Shown here: positions 1-6,144 of the stretch, piece by piece
Position numbering within the stretch: position 1 is the stretch's first letter
Layout: every line of letters begins with the position of its first letter
Assembly (NCBI GenBank): GCA_030601965.1
Contig: JAUWAR010000062.1
Coordinates: forward strand, 1 to 7,570
DNA: 7,570 nt
Source of the DNA: a bacterium
GTDB taxonomy: Bacteria > Hydrothermota > UBA3073 > JACQXS01 > JAUWAR01
Direction: 5' to 3'
Translations under genes and position numbers: made by a program
Notes under the pieces: model-generated
Told to the model about the DNA's origin: nothing
Database searches by the model: none
The model's input: the letters and a program-made list of their open reading frames with translations, nothing else

Positions 1-1257
1 ATCCTTCACTCCGAACTCAACAAACTTGATAAACTCAAAGAACTCAATGAACTTAATGAGATTGGAAATCCCTTCTATTTACATACCAAACTCCTCAAAA
101 ATTTAGACATATCCACACCTGTCATTCTGACTCTGAGTGTAACGAAGAAGAATCTCAAAAATAGAGATTCTTCAGTCGCTTTGCTCCCTCAGAATGACAC
201 TGTTTCTCACATCACTACACACATCTATATCCAAAAAATTCCCGATGAAATTCAACAGACCTATTCTATAATTAACATTCTTTATCCTCTTCTCAGAAAA
301 TACTTGCCATCAAGAATTGGAATTATTCTTCCTGACCAGGATTTCTATCTTCCCATCAAACAAGCACTTGAACAGCATAATATTCCTTATAATCTCTCAA
401 TGGGCATACCTCTTACTCATAGCCCACTTTATTCATTCCTGCATCTTCTTATAAATGTTCTGCAGACTAAAACTTGCCTGACGACAGGCAGGTTTCATAC
501 AAAGGAATTTCTCGCATTCCTGAAACATCCATTTATGAAGGGGATAAAAGATTTTAGAGGGAAAATATATGAAATAGAAAGAACACTACTTAAAAATAAT
601 CTAAGATACATAGATTTAAAAATCCGAAATCCCCGCCTGCCAAAGAACTTGTTCGGCGGACAGGCGAATGACGAAATCCGAAAAAATAAAGATATCTTTG
701 ATTTTGTGACGCATATAATAGATATAGTAATACAGGATAAACCATTTAAGGAATATGTCAGTCAGATAACCGACCTTCTCATTGATATAATCAATCTTAA
801 TAAAATAAAAATCACTCCTGGTATAAAAGAATTTATAGAGAATTTATCTGAGATTGAAGAGATTGAATTTCCAGAGCACACCGAGTTTATAGGAACAGGA
901 TTAGACAAACTCAAGCTTATACTTGAGGTATTAAAGACCAGAACTTATAGAACTTTTGGTGACCCATTCACAGGTGTTCAGATTATAGGTGTGCTTGAAG
1001 CAAGAAACCTTGATTTTGATGCAGTGATAATGCCGGATATGAACGAAGGAATATTTCCAAGAGAGAGTGAAAAAGACTTATTTATTCCTCAGCAACTCCG
1101 AAAAGAAGTCGGGCTACCCTATTATAAAGAAAGGGAAACTCTATTTGCCTATTACTTTGAACAAGCCAAAAGAGGCAAAAAAGAGGTCTATCTCTTATAT
1201 ATAGAAAATCCCAACCAACAAAAGACAAAATCAAGATTCTTAATAAATGAAAACTGA
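1..1257 (+). CDS. AddB-like helicase subunit, C-terminal part (5' end outside window)
   Basis: The frame is open from base 1, so the 418 residues seen are the C-terminal part of a longer protein; the TTG at 181 is internal. The text RIGIILPDQDF ... NLSMGIPLTHSPLYSFLHLL (roughly 100-155), and later VQIIGVLEARNLDFDAVIMP followed by MNEGIFP (about 326-355), match the helicase-like domain of AddB and related PD-(D/E)XK family proteins. The ERETLFAYYFEQAKRGKKEVYLLY stretch (about 385-408) occupies the position of helicase motif VI but lacks the canonical Q/R residues, as expected for the inactive AddB motor. In AddAB this subunit holds DNA and recognises Chi during double-strand-break resection; that role is inferred. 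The usual C-terminal nuclease domain is absent and is encoded by the next, overlapping gene. The coding sequence carries four repeat-derived insertions (13-57, 120-199, 470-495, 620-683), all without stops. Confidence 0.75.
   Translation: MLHSELNKLDKLKELNELNEIGNPFYLHTKLLKNLDISTPVILTLSVTKKNLKNRDSSVALLPQNDTVSHITTHIYIQKIPDEIQQTYSIINILYPLLRKYLPSRIGIILPDQDFYLPIKQALEQHNIPYNLSMGIPLTHSPLYSFLHLLINVLQTKTCLTTGRFHTKEFLAFLKHPFMKGIKDFRGKIYEIERTLLKNNLRYIDLKIRNPRLPKNLFGGQANDEIRKNKDIFDFVTHIIDIVIQDKPFKEYVSQITDLLIDIINLNKIKITPGIKEFIENLSEIEEIEFPEHTEFIGTGLDKLKLILEVLKTRTYRTFGDPFTGVQIIGVLEARNLDFDAVIMPDMNEGIFPRESEKDLFIPQQLRKEVGLPYYKERETLFAYYFEQAKRGKKEVYLLYIENPNQQKTKSRFLINEN
13..57 (+). repeat. 9-nt tandem repeat, five imperfect units, in coding sequence
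   Basis: Five consecutive 9-mers are seen: GAACTCAAC, AAACTTGAT, AAACTCAAA, GAACTCAAT, GAACTTAAT. Each encodes a (E/K)-L-(N/D/K) tripeptide, so copy number can change without breaking the frame. The repeat adds a charged, leucine-spaced helix-like segment to the AddB-like protein. Confidence 0.75.
120..199. repeat. Approximately 80-bp interrupted palindrome (large hairpin) inside CDS
   Basis: The outer arms TGTCATTCTGA (120-130) and TCAGAATGACA (189-199) are perfect 11-bp inverted repeats. The inner arms GAAGAATCTC (147-156) and GAGATTCTTC (164-173) are perfect 10-bp inverted repeats around a 7-nt AT loop. The stretches between them (GAGTGTAACGA against TCGCTTTGCTC) pair imperfectly. It is read through in frame without a stop and adds about 27 residues to the AddB-like protein. 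From memory, similar ATTCTGAG ... AGAATGAC hairpins are dispersed repeats in many environmental genomes; I cannot check that here. Confidence 0.8.
470..495. repeat. Small hairpin in CDS (TGCCTG-ACGA-CAGGCA)
   Basis: AAACTTGCCTG (470-480) pairs with CAGGCAGGTTT (485-495) over 11 bp with one G-T pair and an ACGA loop. It is read in frame as KTCLTTGRF. The CCTG/CAGG core resembles the stem of the larger CCGCCTGCC element found elsewhere in the window. Confidence 0.65.
620..683. repeat. 54-bp palindromic insertion with 10-bp flanking direct repeats (copy A)
   Basis: The element CCGCCTGCC (633-641) ... CAGGCG (661-666) has a stem CGCCTG/CAGGCG and an inner stem GAAC-TT-GTTC (645-654). The 10-mer AAATCCGAAA occurs at 620-629 and again at 674-683, exactly 54 bp apart, so removing one copy plus the element would delete 18 codons in frame. 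It reads as PRLPKNLFGGQA in the AddB-like protein. Bases 633-659 are identical to 4035-4061 (27 of 27). Confidence 0.8.
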
Positions 1258-2047
1258 ATTCACCCCAACCTCACTCAGAACATACAAAATATGTCCATAC
1301 CGCTTTTATCTTGCATATATTATTGGTCTTAAACCTTCTCCAACAATAGAAGAAGAACCAGGTCCCAAAACATGGGGAATCATTATTCATGAAACACTGA
1401 AATTATTATACAAAGAATACTATCCAGAAGGATATACCAAATCGGGACTACAAGAAGTAAAAAGGAGACTCTTTTCTATATTTGAGAATCAGTTCAAGAA
1501 AAGGGTTCCCTACCCTATGCCATCAAATAAGTTCGATATTGAAATATACAAACAAAGACTTTCTACCTTCCTGCACAAAGAAATAGAGCGTTTTGATAAG
1601 GGATTCATCCCATTTATAGAAGAAATTTCTACCTCTTATGAGATTATGCTAAATGGGATTGGTAAGATTACCCTCACTGGACGTCCCGATAGAATAGACA
1701 TACGAAAATCCGAATATTATATTATAGACTATAAAACAGGCACAAAGCCTGATGCCAGATATTATAAATTAGAGGAAGATTTCAGGGAATTTGAACTTCC
1801 TTTATACGCACTCATATTCACAAAAGGTGATTACAAAAAAATAGGCGGACTTATCTATTATTACTGGGATAAGTCAGAATTCAAATATAAAGACATATAT
1901 GAGGAGAATTATATAGAAAACTTCTATGCAGATATCCTTATCCCAACAATAAAAGAAATGTCCCATCCAGATATTCCATTTAAAAGAACAGACGATTTAA
2001 GAAATTGTAGAAATTGTGAATTTATAGACTATTGTGCAAGAAGATAA
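1247..2047 (+). CDS. PD-(D/E)XK nuclease with Fe-S cluster motif (AddB C-terminal domain type)
   Basis: This 266-residue protein is a RecB/AddB-family nuclease of the PDDEXK_1/Cas4-like superfamily. Visible motifs are SLRTYKICPYRFYL (C16), GIIIHETL (H48), GRPDRID (D148), IIDYKTG (D161, K163), ELPLYAL in the position of the usual Q-containing motif, and a terminal CRNCEFIDYC (C254, C257, C263). The C ... C-x2-C-x5-C spacing is that of the 4Fe-4S cluster in AddB. It would cut one DNA strand during resection. The ATG at 1247 overlaps the upstream gene by 11 nt, and an in-frame TAA lies immediately before it (1244-1246). No clear Shine-Dalgarno sequence is seen, so translational coupling is likely. 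It is either a naturally separate subunit or the product of an old split of AddB. Cas4 is less likely because no cas genes are nearby. Confidence 0.85.
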   Translation: MKTEFTPTSLRTYKICPYRFYLAYIIGLKPSPTIEEEPGPKTWGIIIHETLKLLYKEYYPEGYTKSGLQEVKRRLFSIFENQFKKRVPYPMPSNKFDIEIYKQRLSTFLHKEIERFDKGFIPFIEEISTSYEIMLNGIGKITLTGRPDRIDIRKSEYYIIDYKTGTKPDARYYKLEEDFREFELPLYALIFTKGDYKKIGGLIYYYWDKSEFKYKDIYEENYIENFYADILIPTIKEMSHPDIPFKRTDDLRNCRNCEFIDYCARR

Positions 2048-4319
2048 AAACATAGCCTTAAAGGCGTTTGCAGGTTCTGGAAAGACAAGGGCACTTACTC
2101 TTAGGTTCCTTTCTCTTTATCTCAAAGGCGAAGACCTCTCATCCATCTATGCAATTACATTTACGAACAAGGCAACTGCTGAAATGAAACAACGAATTGA
2201 AAAATATCTTCAGGATATTCCTCAAAAAAAGAAAGATTTTATCTCCAACCTCTCAGACCTTCATATCTCTACAATCCATAGTTTTCTCTATTCTATACTT
2301 TCTACAATCCCATTTGAGTCAGAAATTATGCCAAATTTTGAAATAATAGAAGACCAACAAGCAGAGGAAATACTTGACCAGGTTATTGACGAATTCTTCG
2401 AGCAAAAAGATGCACCAGAGATTATAAAAAATATTACAGACATAGGAGTAGTATCAATAAAAAAGAGATTAAAACACCTCTTTCTATCTTTACTCCCAGA
2501 CCTTCCTATGATTAGTCCGTCAGCTGACGGAGATGGAGACCCATTTCTTTCACCATTCTTGCTCCTATTTAACAAATTTGAAAAAAGAAAAAGGCAGCTA
2601 AATGTTCTCACCTATTCTGACCTTGAATATTACGCCTTAAGAGTCCTAAAAGATAGCCAGACAAGAGAGTATCTCTACTTCAAATCTACAAGTAAGATAA
2701 AACATTTGCTGATTGACGAATTTCAGGATACAAGCATCACTCAATGGAATGTCCTATCACCCATAGCAAGAGAAGTCACATCAGGTGCTGGCAGTCTATT
2801 CTATGTTGGTGACCCAAATCAGGCAATATACAGGTTTAGAAGAGGAGAACCAAGACTTTTTGATTGGGTAAAAGAAGAGTTCAAGGGCAAGATTGTCCAA
2901 CAGACCTTGAATGTGAATTATAGAAGCACAGAACAGATTATAACCTTTGTGAATTCTATATTCTCTGAATATGGCAAGATGCAAGGTTCTGGAGATAATA
3001 CAGGATGGGTACGAGTAGATAATATTGGAGAGTTTGACAAAAAAGAACAAGGAATGGAAGGAATGTATCAAAGACTTATTAAGATAATAAAAGACCTTGG
3101 TAAAAAAGACTATCGACACAATGATATAGGAATTCTTGTTCGCACAAACCAATCCGCAAGAGACATAGGGGACGCTCTTTTAGAAAATGGCATACCTGTG
3201 AGGGCTGAGTATGAGAATTTGCTTGTCTCAAGACCAGAAATAAGAGATATAATTGCATTTCTTAAATTTATTGATAATCCGGAGGACGACTTCTCTCTCG
3301 CACAAGTATTACTATCACCCATCTTTGGACTCACCGAGGACAAACTGTTACATCTCACATCTCACATCTCACCTCCCACAATCTATCTTGCCCTTATTGA
3401 CAAATATCCTGAATGGAATATTACAAAGACTCTCAAGGATATTCTGAACATTGCTGGTTATCTTTCTCCTTATGAGACACTTTCGTTAATATACCAAAAA
3501 ACAGATATATTTAACAAATATCAGACACAGGAAAATCTGGTCTTTCTTCTCAAGGCTGCATATGATATAGAAAAGAAAGGATATATTTCTCTTATAGAAT
3601 TTATGGATTACATTGAAAATACCTCAGAATCCATTCCAGAGATACAAAAAGATGGTGTAAGGATTCTCACAGTTCATAAGGCAAAAGGGCTTGAGTTCCC
3701 TGTTGTAATCCTCCCGGATACAGTATGGAGGTTTAAAACACAGGAGAACAGGTGGTTTGTATTTGATATAAAAGAGAATCTGGAGCAGGAGATATATTGG
3801 AGAAAATGCAATATTGCAGAGGAGATGCTTGACAGAGAAAAGCAAAGAATAGAGCGTGATGAGTTAAACAATCTTTATGTTGCATTGACAAGGGCAATAC
3901 AAGGATTATGGATTATAGGATTTAAAACAAAGAGAATAAAAGGTTCCTGGTTTGAATTCATAACCTCTAAAGTCGGTTCAGAATACTCAAAAGGACAGAT
4001 TAAGCAGAAACCGAAAACCGATAACCGAAAACCCCCGCCTGCCAAAGAACTTGTTCGGCGGGCAGGGATAACCGATAACCTCATCTTATTGCCTAAATCC
4101 CAAAAGTTAAAATTAAAAAAAGAACGAACACTCTTCTCCCCAACAGTGGAGAAGACAGAAATCACTACAAGGCAAAGAAGAACCAAAATGAAACGGGGCG
4201 AACTTATCCACAAAGCTCTTTCTATGATACAATGGCTTGATGGAAAAGACATAGAAAAACTGGTTGAAGATATCTGTTCTATGTTCCATGTTCAATGTTC
4301 TTCTCTCCACTCTCACTGA
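2034..4319 (+). CDS. UvrD/AddA-like superfamily 1 helicase, cut off before its nuclease domain
   Basis: The 761-residue product has all SF1A helicase motifs: AFAGSGKT (Walker A, about 11-18), ITFTNKATAEMK (Ia), LLIDEFQDTS (II, about 225-234), FYVGDPNQAIYRFR (III, about 256-269), NVNYRST (IV), VRILTVHKAKGLEFPVV (V, about 541-557) and NNLYVALTRA (VI, about 611-620). It is the ATP-driven motor of an AddA/RecB-type resection enzyme. The start is GTG at 2034, overlapping the nuclease gene by 14 nt; an in-frame TAG at 2025 prevents a much longer N-terminus, and the Q motif is missing. RGELIHKAL near residue 720 begins a RecB-like nuclease domain, but the frame then enters a heptamer array (CSMFHVQCSSLHSH) and stops at 4317. 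The rest of that domain follows in frame +1. Repeat insertions occur at 2516-2531, 3351-3378 and 4009-4080. Confidence 0.88.
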   Translation: MQEDKNIALKAFAGSGKTRALTLRFLSLYLKGEDLSSIYAITFTNKATAEMKQRIEKYLQDIPQKKKDFISNLSDLHISTIHSFLYSILSTIPFESEIMPNFEIIEDQQAEEILDQVIDEFFEQKDAPEIIKNITDIGVVSIKKRLKHLFLSLLPDLPMISPSADGDGDPFLSPFLLLFNKFEKRKRQLNVLTYSDLEYYALRVLKDSQTREYLYFKSTSKIKHLLIDEFQDTSITQWNVLSPIAREVTSGAGSLFYVGDPNQAIYRFRRGEPRLFDWVKEEFKGKIVQQTLNVNYRSTEQIITFVNSIFSEYGKMQGSGDNTGWVRVDNIGEFDKKEQGMEGMYQRLIKIIKDLGKKDYRHNDIGILVRTNQSARDIGDALLENGIPVRAEYENLLVSRPEIRDIIAFLKFIDNPEDDFSLAQVLLSPIFGLTEDKLLHLTSHISPPTIYLALIDKYPEWNITKTLKDILNIAGYLSPYETLSLIYQKTDIFNKYQTQENLVFLLKAAYDIEKKGYISLIEFMDYIENTSESIPEIQKDGVRILTVHKAKGLEFPVVILPDTVWRFKTQENRWFVFDIKENLEQEIYWRKCNIAEEMLDREKQRIERDELNNLYVALTRAIQGLWIIGFKTKRIKGSWFEFITSKVGSEYSKGQIKQKPKTDNRKPPPAKELVRRAGITDNLILLPKSQKLKLKKERTLFSPTVEKTEITTRQRRTKMKRGELIHKALSMIQWLDGKDIEKLVEDICSMFHVQCSSLHSH
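2516..2531. repeat. Perfect 16-bp palindrome in helicase CDS
   Basis: TCCGTCAGCTGACGGA is its own reverse complement. It is read in frame as part of SPSADGDGD, a low-complexity loop between the N-terminal helicase segments and the LLLLFNKFEKRKRQLN helix. It looks like another small palindromic insertion. Confidence 0.65.
3351..3378 (+). repeat. Heptamer tandem repeat CATCTCA x3 plus variant unit, in CDS
   Basis: Three perfect CATCTCA units (3351-3371) are followed by CCTCCCA (3372-3378). Three units are 21 nt, so the helicase frame is preserved and HLTSHISPP is encoded. Gain or loss of one unit would shift the frame. Confidence 0.8.
4009..4080 (+). repeat. Heptamer array AACCGAW interrupted by palindromic element (copy B)
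   Basis: The units AACCGAA, AACCGAT, AACCGAA run from 4009 to 4029. The palindromic element CCGCCTGCC (4035-4043) ... GGCAGG (4061-4066) follows, and then AACCGAT resumes at 4070-4076. The 10-mer ACCGATAACC occurs at 4017-4026 and 4071-4080, again exactly 54 bp apart, as for copy A. It is read in a different frame from copy A (PPPAKELVRRAG) and falls in the linker between helicase motif VI and the nuclease domain. Confidence 0.8.
4274..4315 (+). repeat. Heptamer tandem array ATGTTCN at the helicase frameshift
   Basis: Successive 7-mers are CTGTTCT, ATGTTCC, ATGTTCA, ATGTTCT, TCTCTCC, ACTCTCA. The first four share xTGTTCx; the last two are more diverged. The helicase stop at 4317 follows directly. 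A change of minus one (or plus two) units restores the frame into the nuclease domain. Confidence 0.8.
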
Positions 4320-4494
4320 TAAATCTTTACGATTTATATTCTATAAGGATAGTAGAAAAATAGACCTCAAAAATGAAGTTCCAATATACTTTGAGAAAGG
4401 GAGCAAGGATATATCCTGCATTATTGATAGACTCCTCATTTGTGAAGATAGGGTGATAATTGTGGATTATAAAACAGGAGAGGAAGATACAGAC

Positions 4495-4521
4495 CCGCCT
4501 GCCAAAGATCGTCGGGCAGGG
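4495..4521. repeat. Palindromic element, shorter variant (copy C), in nuclease domain
   Basis: CCGCCTGCCAAAGA (4495-4508) matches the first 14 nt of copies A and B. The end CGGGCAGGG matches copy B, and 6 nt of the centre are missing. The stem is CCTGCC (4498-4503) with GGCAGG (4515-4520). It encodes PPAKDRRAG directly downstream of the DYKTG catalytic motif. Confidence 0.75.
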
Positions 4522-4683
4522 AAATACAAAAAGCAGATAAAGATCTACGAACAGGGAATAAAGAAAATCTTTCCGAACAAAGAGATGGAATCATACCTCA
4601 TCTGGGTTGACAAAGCCAAAAACAGACTATGGTCTTTATAATAATCTGTAATTTGAAGACTTGACTCTACGACTATTGCCACA

Positions 4684-5319
4684 TCAATAACTGTAGATGT
4701 CTCCATAACCAAGGATATCTAAGCGTACCCTTGTAGGAATGTAGGCAAAGCATACATGTGCAAGTTCTATGAGACCATTAGATTCTAATTTACTTTCTAA
4801 CACATCTAGAAGGGACAGCAGATACATTGTATCCTTTGCTGCATAAGATATTTGTTCCTTTGTTAGTTCGCCGAATAGCCAATTAGAGAGCCGTTCGTTC
4901 TTGTCAATCACTATACCTAAGTATTGCTTCAATACGGACTGGAGACTGTGTTTGCTTTCGTTCTTTATGTCGAGCAATTTTGAAGCAATCTTTGTACAGG
5001 CAATATTTTGAGGTAGCACTTTCCAATGATAACTCATGAATCGCAAATCGAACATTGCATGATGGAATACTTTCCTCACTGAAGCATCTGATAACAACGA
5101 TTGTAGTTTCTTTGGTGGGATATCACTGACTTTTATAATCGCCACAGGTTCATTCAGAGCGTGAAGTTGGCAAATTCCAATCCGATCGTTGCGCCAGTCT
5201 AAGCCAGATGTCTCAATATCCCACGCAACAACCTTTGCCTTGCATACACAATCAAAATATTGATTTGGTATGTCATGGTCATATAACACTATATTTTTAT
5301 TTTGATAAGGACGATTCAT
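4684..5319 (-). CDS. RNase D-like 3'-5' exonuclease (DEDDy family)
   Basis: This 211-residue protein is a single DEDD exonuclease domain. Exo I is WDIETSGLD (D34, E36), Exo II is FHHAMFDLRFM (D91) and Exo III is YAAKD (Y159, D163), so all five catalytic residues of the DEDDy class are present. CTKIASKLL and LFGELTKEQISYAAKD are typical of RNase D. The HRDC domains of full-length RNase D (about 370 residues) are absent, so it is a minimal form. The substrate could be RNA 3' ends or single-stranded DNA; the sequence does not decide. The start at 5319 is chosen because GAGGAG lies at 5335-5330, ten bases upstream; the longer ATG at 5355 has no such signal and would overlap the upstream gene. The SD overlaps the last codons of the membrane-protein gene, so the two are probably translationally coupled. 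Confidence 0.85.
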   Translation of the reverse strand: MNRPYQNKNIVLYDHDIPNQYFDCVCKAKVVAWDIETSGLDWRNDRIGICQLHALNEPVAIIKVSDIPPKKLQSLLSDASVRKVFHHAMFDLRFMSYHWKVLPQNIACTKIASKLLDIKNESKHSLQSVLKQYLGIVIDKNERLSNWLFGELTKEQISYAAKDTMYLLSLLDVLESKLESNGLIELAHVCFAYIPTRVRLDILGYGDIYSY

Positions 5320-5323
5320 TGGA

Positions 5324-6133
5324 CTATTTCTCCTCGCTTGTGGCAGGTCTGGCAAGACCGTCTGGACGTATCATAGCACCAAACTCTTTGCGAATATAAT
5401 CATACAACGTTCCTCCCATCTCAACAACGAAAGCTGGAACCGGCATTCGCTCTCGAGAATGGCTGTATAGAGTAAAAACTGCTATACGATCAAAGCGATA
5501 AAAAGCAAATTGAGGAGCGGCGGGTAAAAACCATATATCTATTTGGGCACCATTGTTACCACTAACAGATCTTAGATTTCGGAAATACGTCTCTGCCTCT
5601 CTTATTAATTCTCTGAGTCTTTCGGAAGTATAATCAAACCGTCGAGATAATTCGGATACAGTTTGTTCATCTTCAGGGTCAGGCAAGACCACACGAATCC
5701 GTGCGTCCTTTTGGGCAGCCACTTCCTTAAGTTGCCTATCATTATTACTACGCCAAGTGTGGCCGTAAGCAAAGAAGATATCAAGTTTTTTGACGGTACG
5801 AAATAATGATTCCCATTCTATATCACGATGCCAAGAATCAGTGATTCTAACGACTCCTGCTAATTTTATTTCTTCAGCCACGCGTACCTTAGCCAATACT
5901 TCGTCTAAAAATGCCCTTTTTACCCAAAGTTCCCAGAAAAGAGTTATTGCAACTGTAATTACCAATAACCCACCTATATTTTGGACAACAACTTGCCAAG
6001 CCTCATAGCCTGACCAAAAGTCTTTGGCCGAAATATACAATAAAATAACTCCAAGAATTGCTATCCCCAACGCTACAAGTATAGTTCGCAAGTTTACTCT
6101 TTCTTTAAAAAACTTAATCTTATCAGTGATCAT
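5324..6133 (-). CDS. Two-TM membrane protein with PLD-like cytosolic domain, function unknown
   Basis: The protein is 269 residues. Two hydrophobic segments at about 17-36 and 47-68, with basic residues before the first and after the second, suggest a membrane hairpin with both ends inside the cell. A helical linker (FLDEVLAKVRVAEEIKLAGVV) leads to a soluble domain: LFRTVKKLDIFFAYGHTW (110-127), ARIRVVLPDPEDE (144-156), IDIWFLPAAPQFAFYRFDRIAVF (198-220) and VVEMGGTLYDYIRKEFGAMI (236-255). This order resembles a phospholipase-D fold, but the HxKxxxxD motif is replaced around FYRFDRIAVF, so catalysis is doubtful. It recalls DUF5919-like sensor or effector domains; this is a fold impression, not a database result. 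The start at 6133 has a strong GGAGGT five bases upstream. It is coupled to the RNase D-like gene and is richer in GC than the left half of the window. The tail RPDGLARPATSEEK contains a small hairpin. Confidence 0.75.
   Translation of the reverse strand: MITDKIKFFKERVNLRTILVALGIAILGVILLYISAKDFWSGYEAWQVVVQNIGGLLVITVAITLFWELWVKRAFLDEVLAKVRVAEEIKLAGVVRITDSWHRDIEWESLFRTVKKLDIFFAYGHTWRSNNDRQLKEVAAQKDARIRVVLPDPEDEQTVSELSRRFDYTSERLRELIREAETYFRNLRSVSGNNGAQIDIWFLPAAPQFAFYRFDRIAVFTLYSHSRERMPVPAFVVEMGGTLYDYIRKEFGAMIRPDGLARPATSEEK
5330..5335 (-). promoter_or_regulatory. Shine-Dalgarno GAGGAG that sets the exonuclease start
   Basis: On the minus strand GAGGAG is followed by AAATAGTCCA and then ATG. The motif is also the two penultimate Glu codons of the upstream gene, whose TAG stop lies between it and the start codon. 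This fixes the start at 5319 and implies coupled translation. Confidence 0.7.
5346..5359. repeat. Small hairpin GGTCT-GGCA-AGACC at 3' end of the membrane gene
   Basis: A 5-bp perfect stem with a 4-nt loop lies in the last codons of the membrane-protein gene (RPDGLARPA). It sits just upstream of the SD for the exonuclease and could affect coupling, or be another palindromic insertion. Confidence 0.4.
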
Positions 6134-6138
6134 GGATG

Positions 6139-6144
6139 ACCTCC
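6139..6144 (-). promoter_or_regulatory. Shine-Dalgarno GGAGGT for the membrane protein
   Basis: On the minus strand GGAGGT is followed by CATCC and then the ATG at 6133. It is the strongest ribosome-binding site in the window; the plus-strand AddAB-like genes lack clear ones. Confidence 0.7.

Larger units (their letters stand above)
4264..4641 (+). pseudogene. C-terminal nuclease domain of the AddA-like helicase, out of frame
   Basis: From about 4315 the frame reads TDKSLRFIFYKDS ... NEVPIYF ... IIDRLLI ... VIIVDYKTG, the E, D and D-x-K motifs of a RecB/AddA PD-(D/E)XK nuclease. The domain's N-terminal histidine motif (RGELIHKAL) lies in the preceding helicase frame, so this is the tail of that gene and not an independent protein. 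A TTG at 4264 or ATG at 4288 could start it, but both lie in or next to the heptamer array and have no evident ribosome-binding site. Deleting one 7-nt unit joins the frames into an open reading frame of about 866 residues. A palindromic insertion (4495-4521) sits just after DYKTG. It could be a phase-off gene, a decayed gene or a sequencing indel. Confidence 0.75.

Noticed and set aside
181..1257. A start at the TTG at 181 for the first gene
   Set aside because: The frame is open back to base 1 with plausible coding content, and the TTG lies within the translated hairpin. The true start is outside the window.
1247..2047. Cas4
   Set aside because: The cysteine and nuclease motifs are shared with Cas4, but the overlap with AddB-like and AddA-like genes and the C-x2-C-x5-C end fit AddB better.
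3875..4252. Minus-strand 125-codon open frame opposite the helicase
   Set aside because: It lies antisense to helicase motif VI and the linker, which are strongly supported, and its translation shows no domain features.
4113..4316. Minus-strand frame whose start reads RTLNMEHRT
   Set aside because: It is the complement of the ATGTTCN heptamer array and the helicase gene. Heptamer repeats often give such repeated peptides in spurious frames.
3351..4521. CRISPR array
   Set aside because: The repeats are 7 nt or single palindromes within coding sequence, without regular 25-40 nt repeats and unique spacers, and there are no cas genes.
4642..4683. Shared terminator between the converging genes
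   Set aside because: The 42-nt gap shows no convincing stem followed by a T-run.
5320..5355. A longer N-terminus (MPDLPQARRNSP) for the RNase D-like gene
   Set aside because: No ribosome-binding site precedes the ATG at 5355, the extension overlaps the upstream gene by 32 nt and runs through a hairpin. GAGGAG ahead of the ATG at 5319 is much better.
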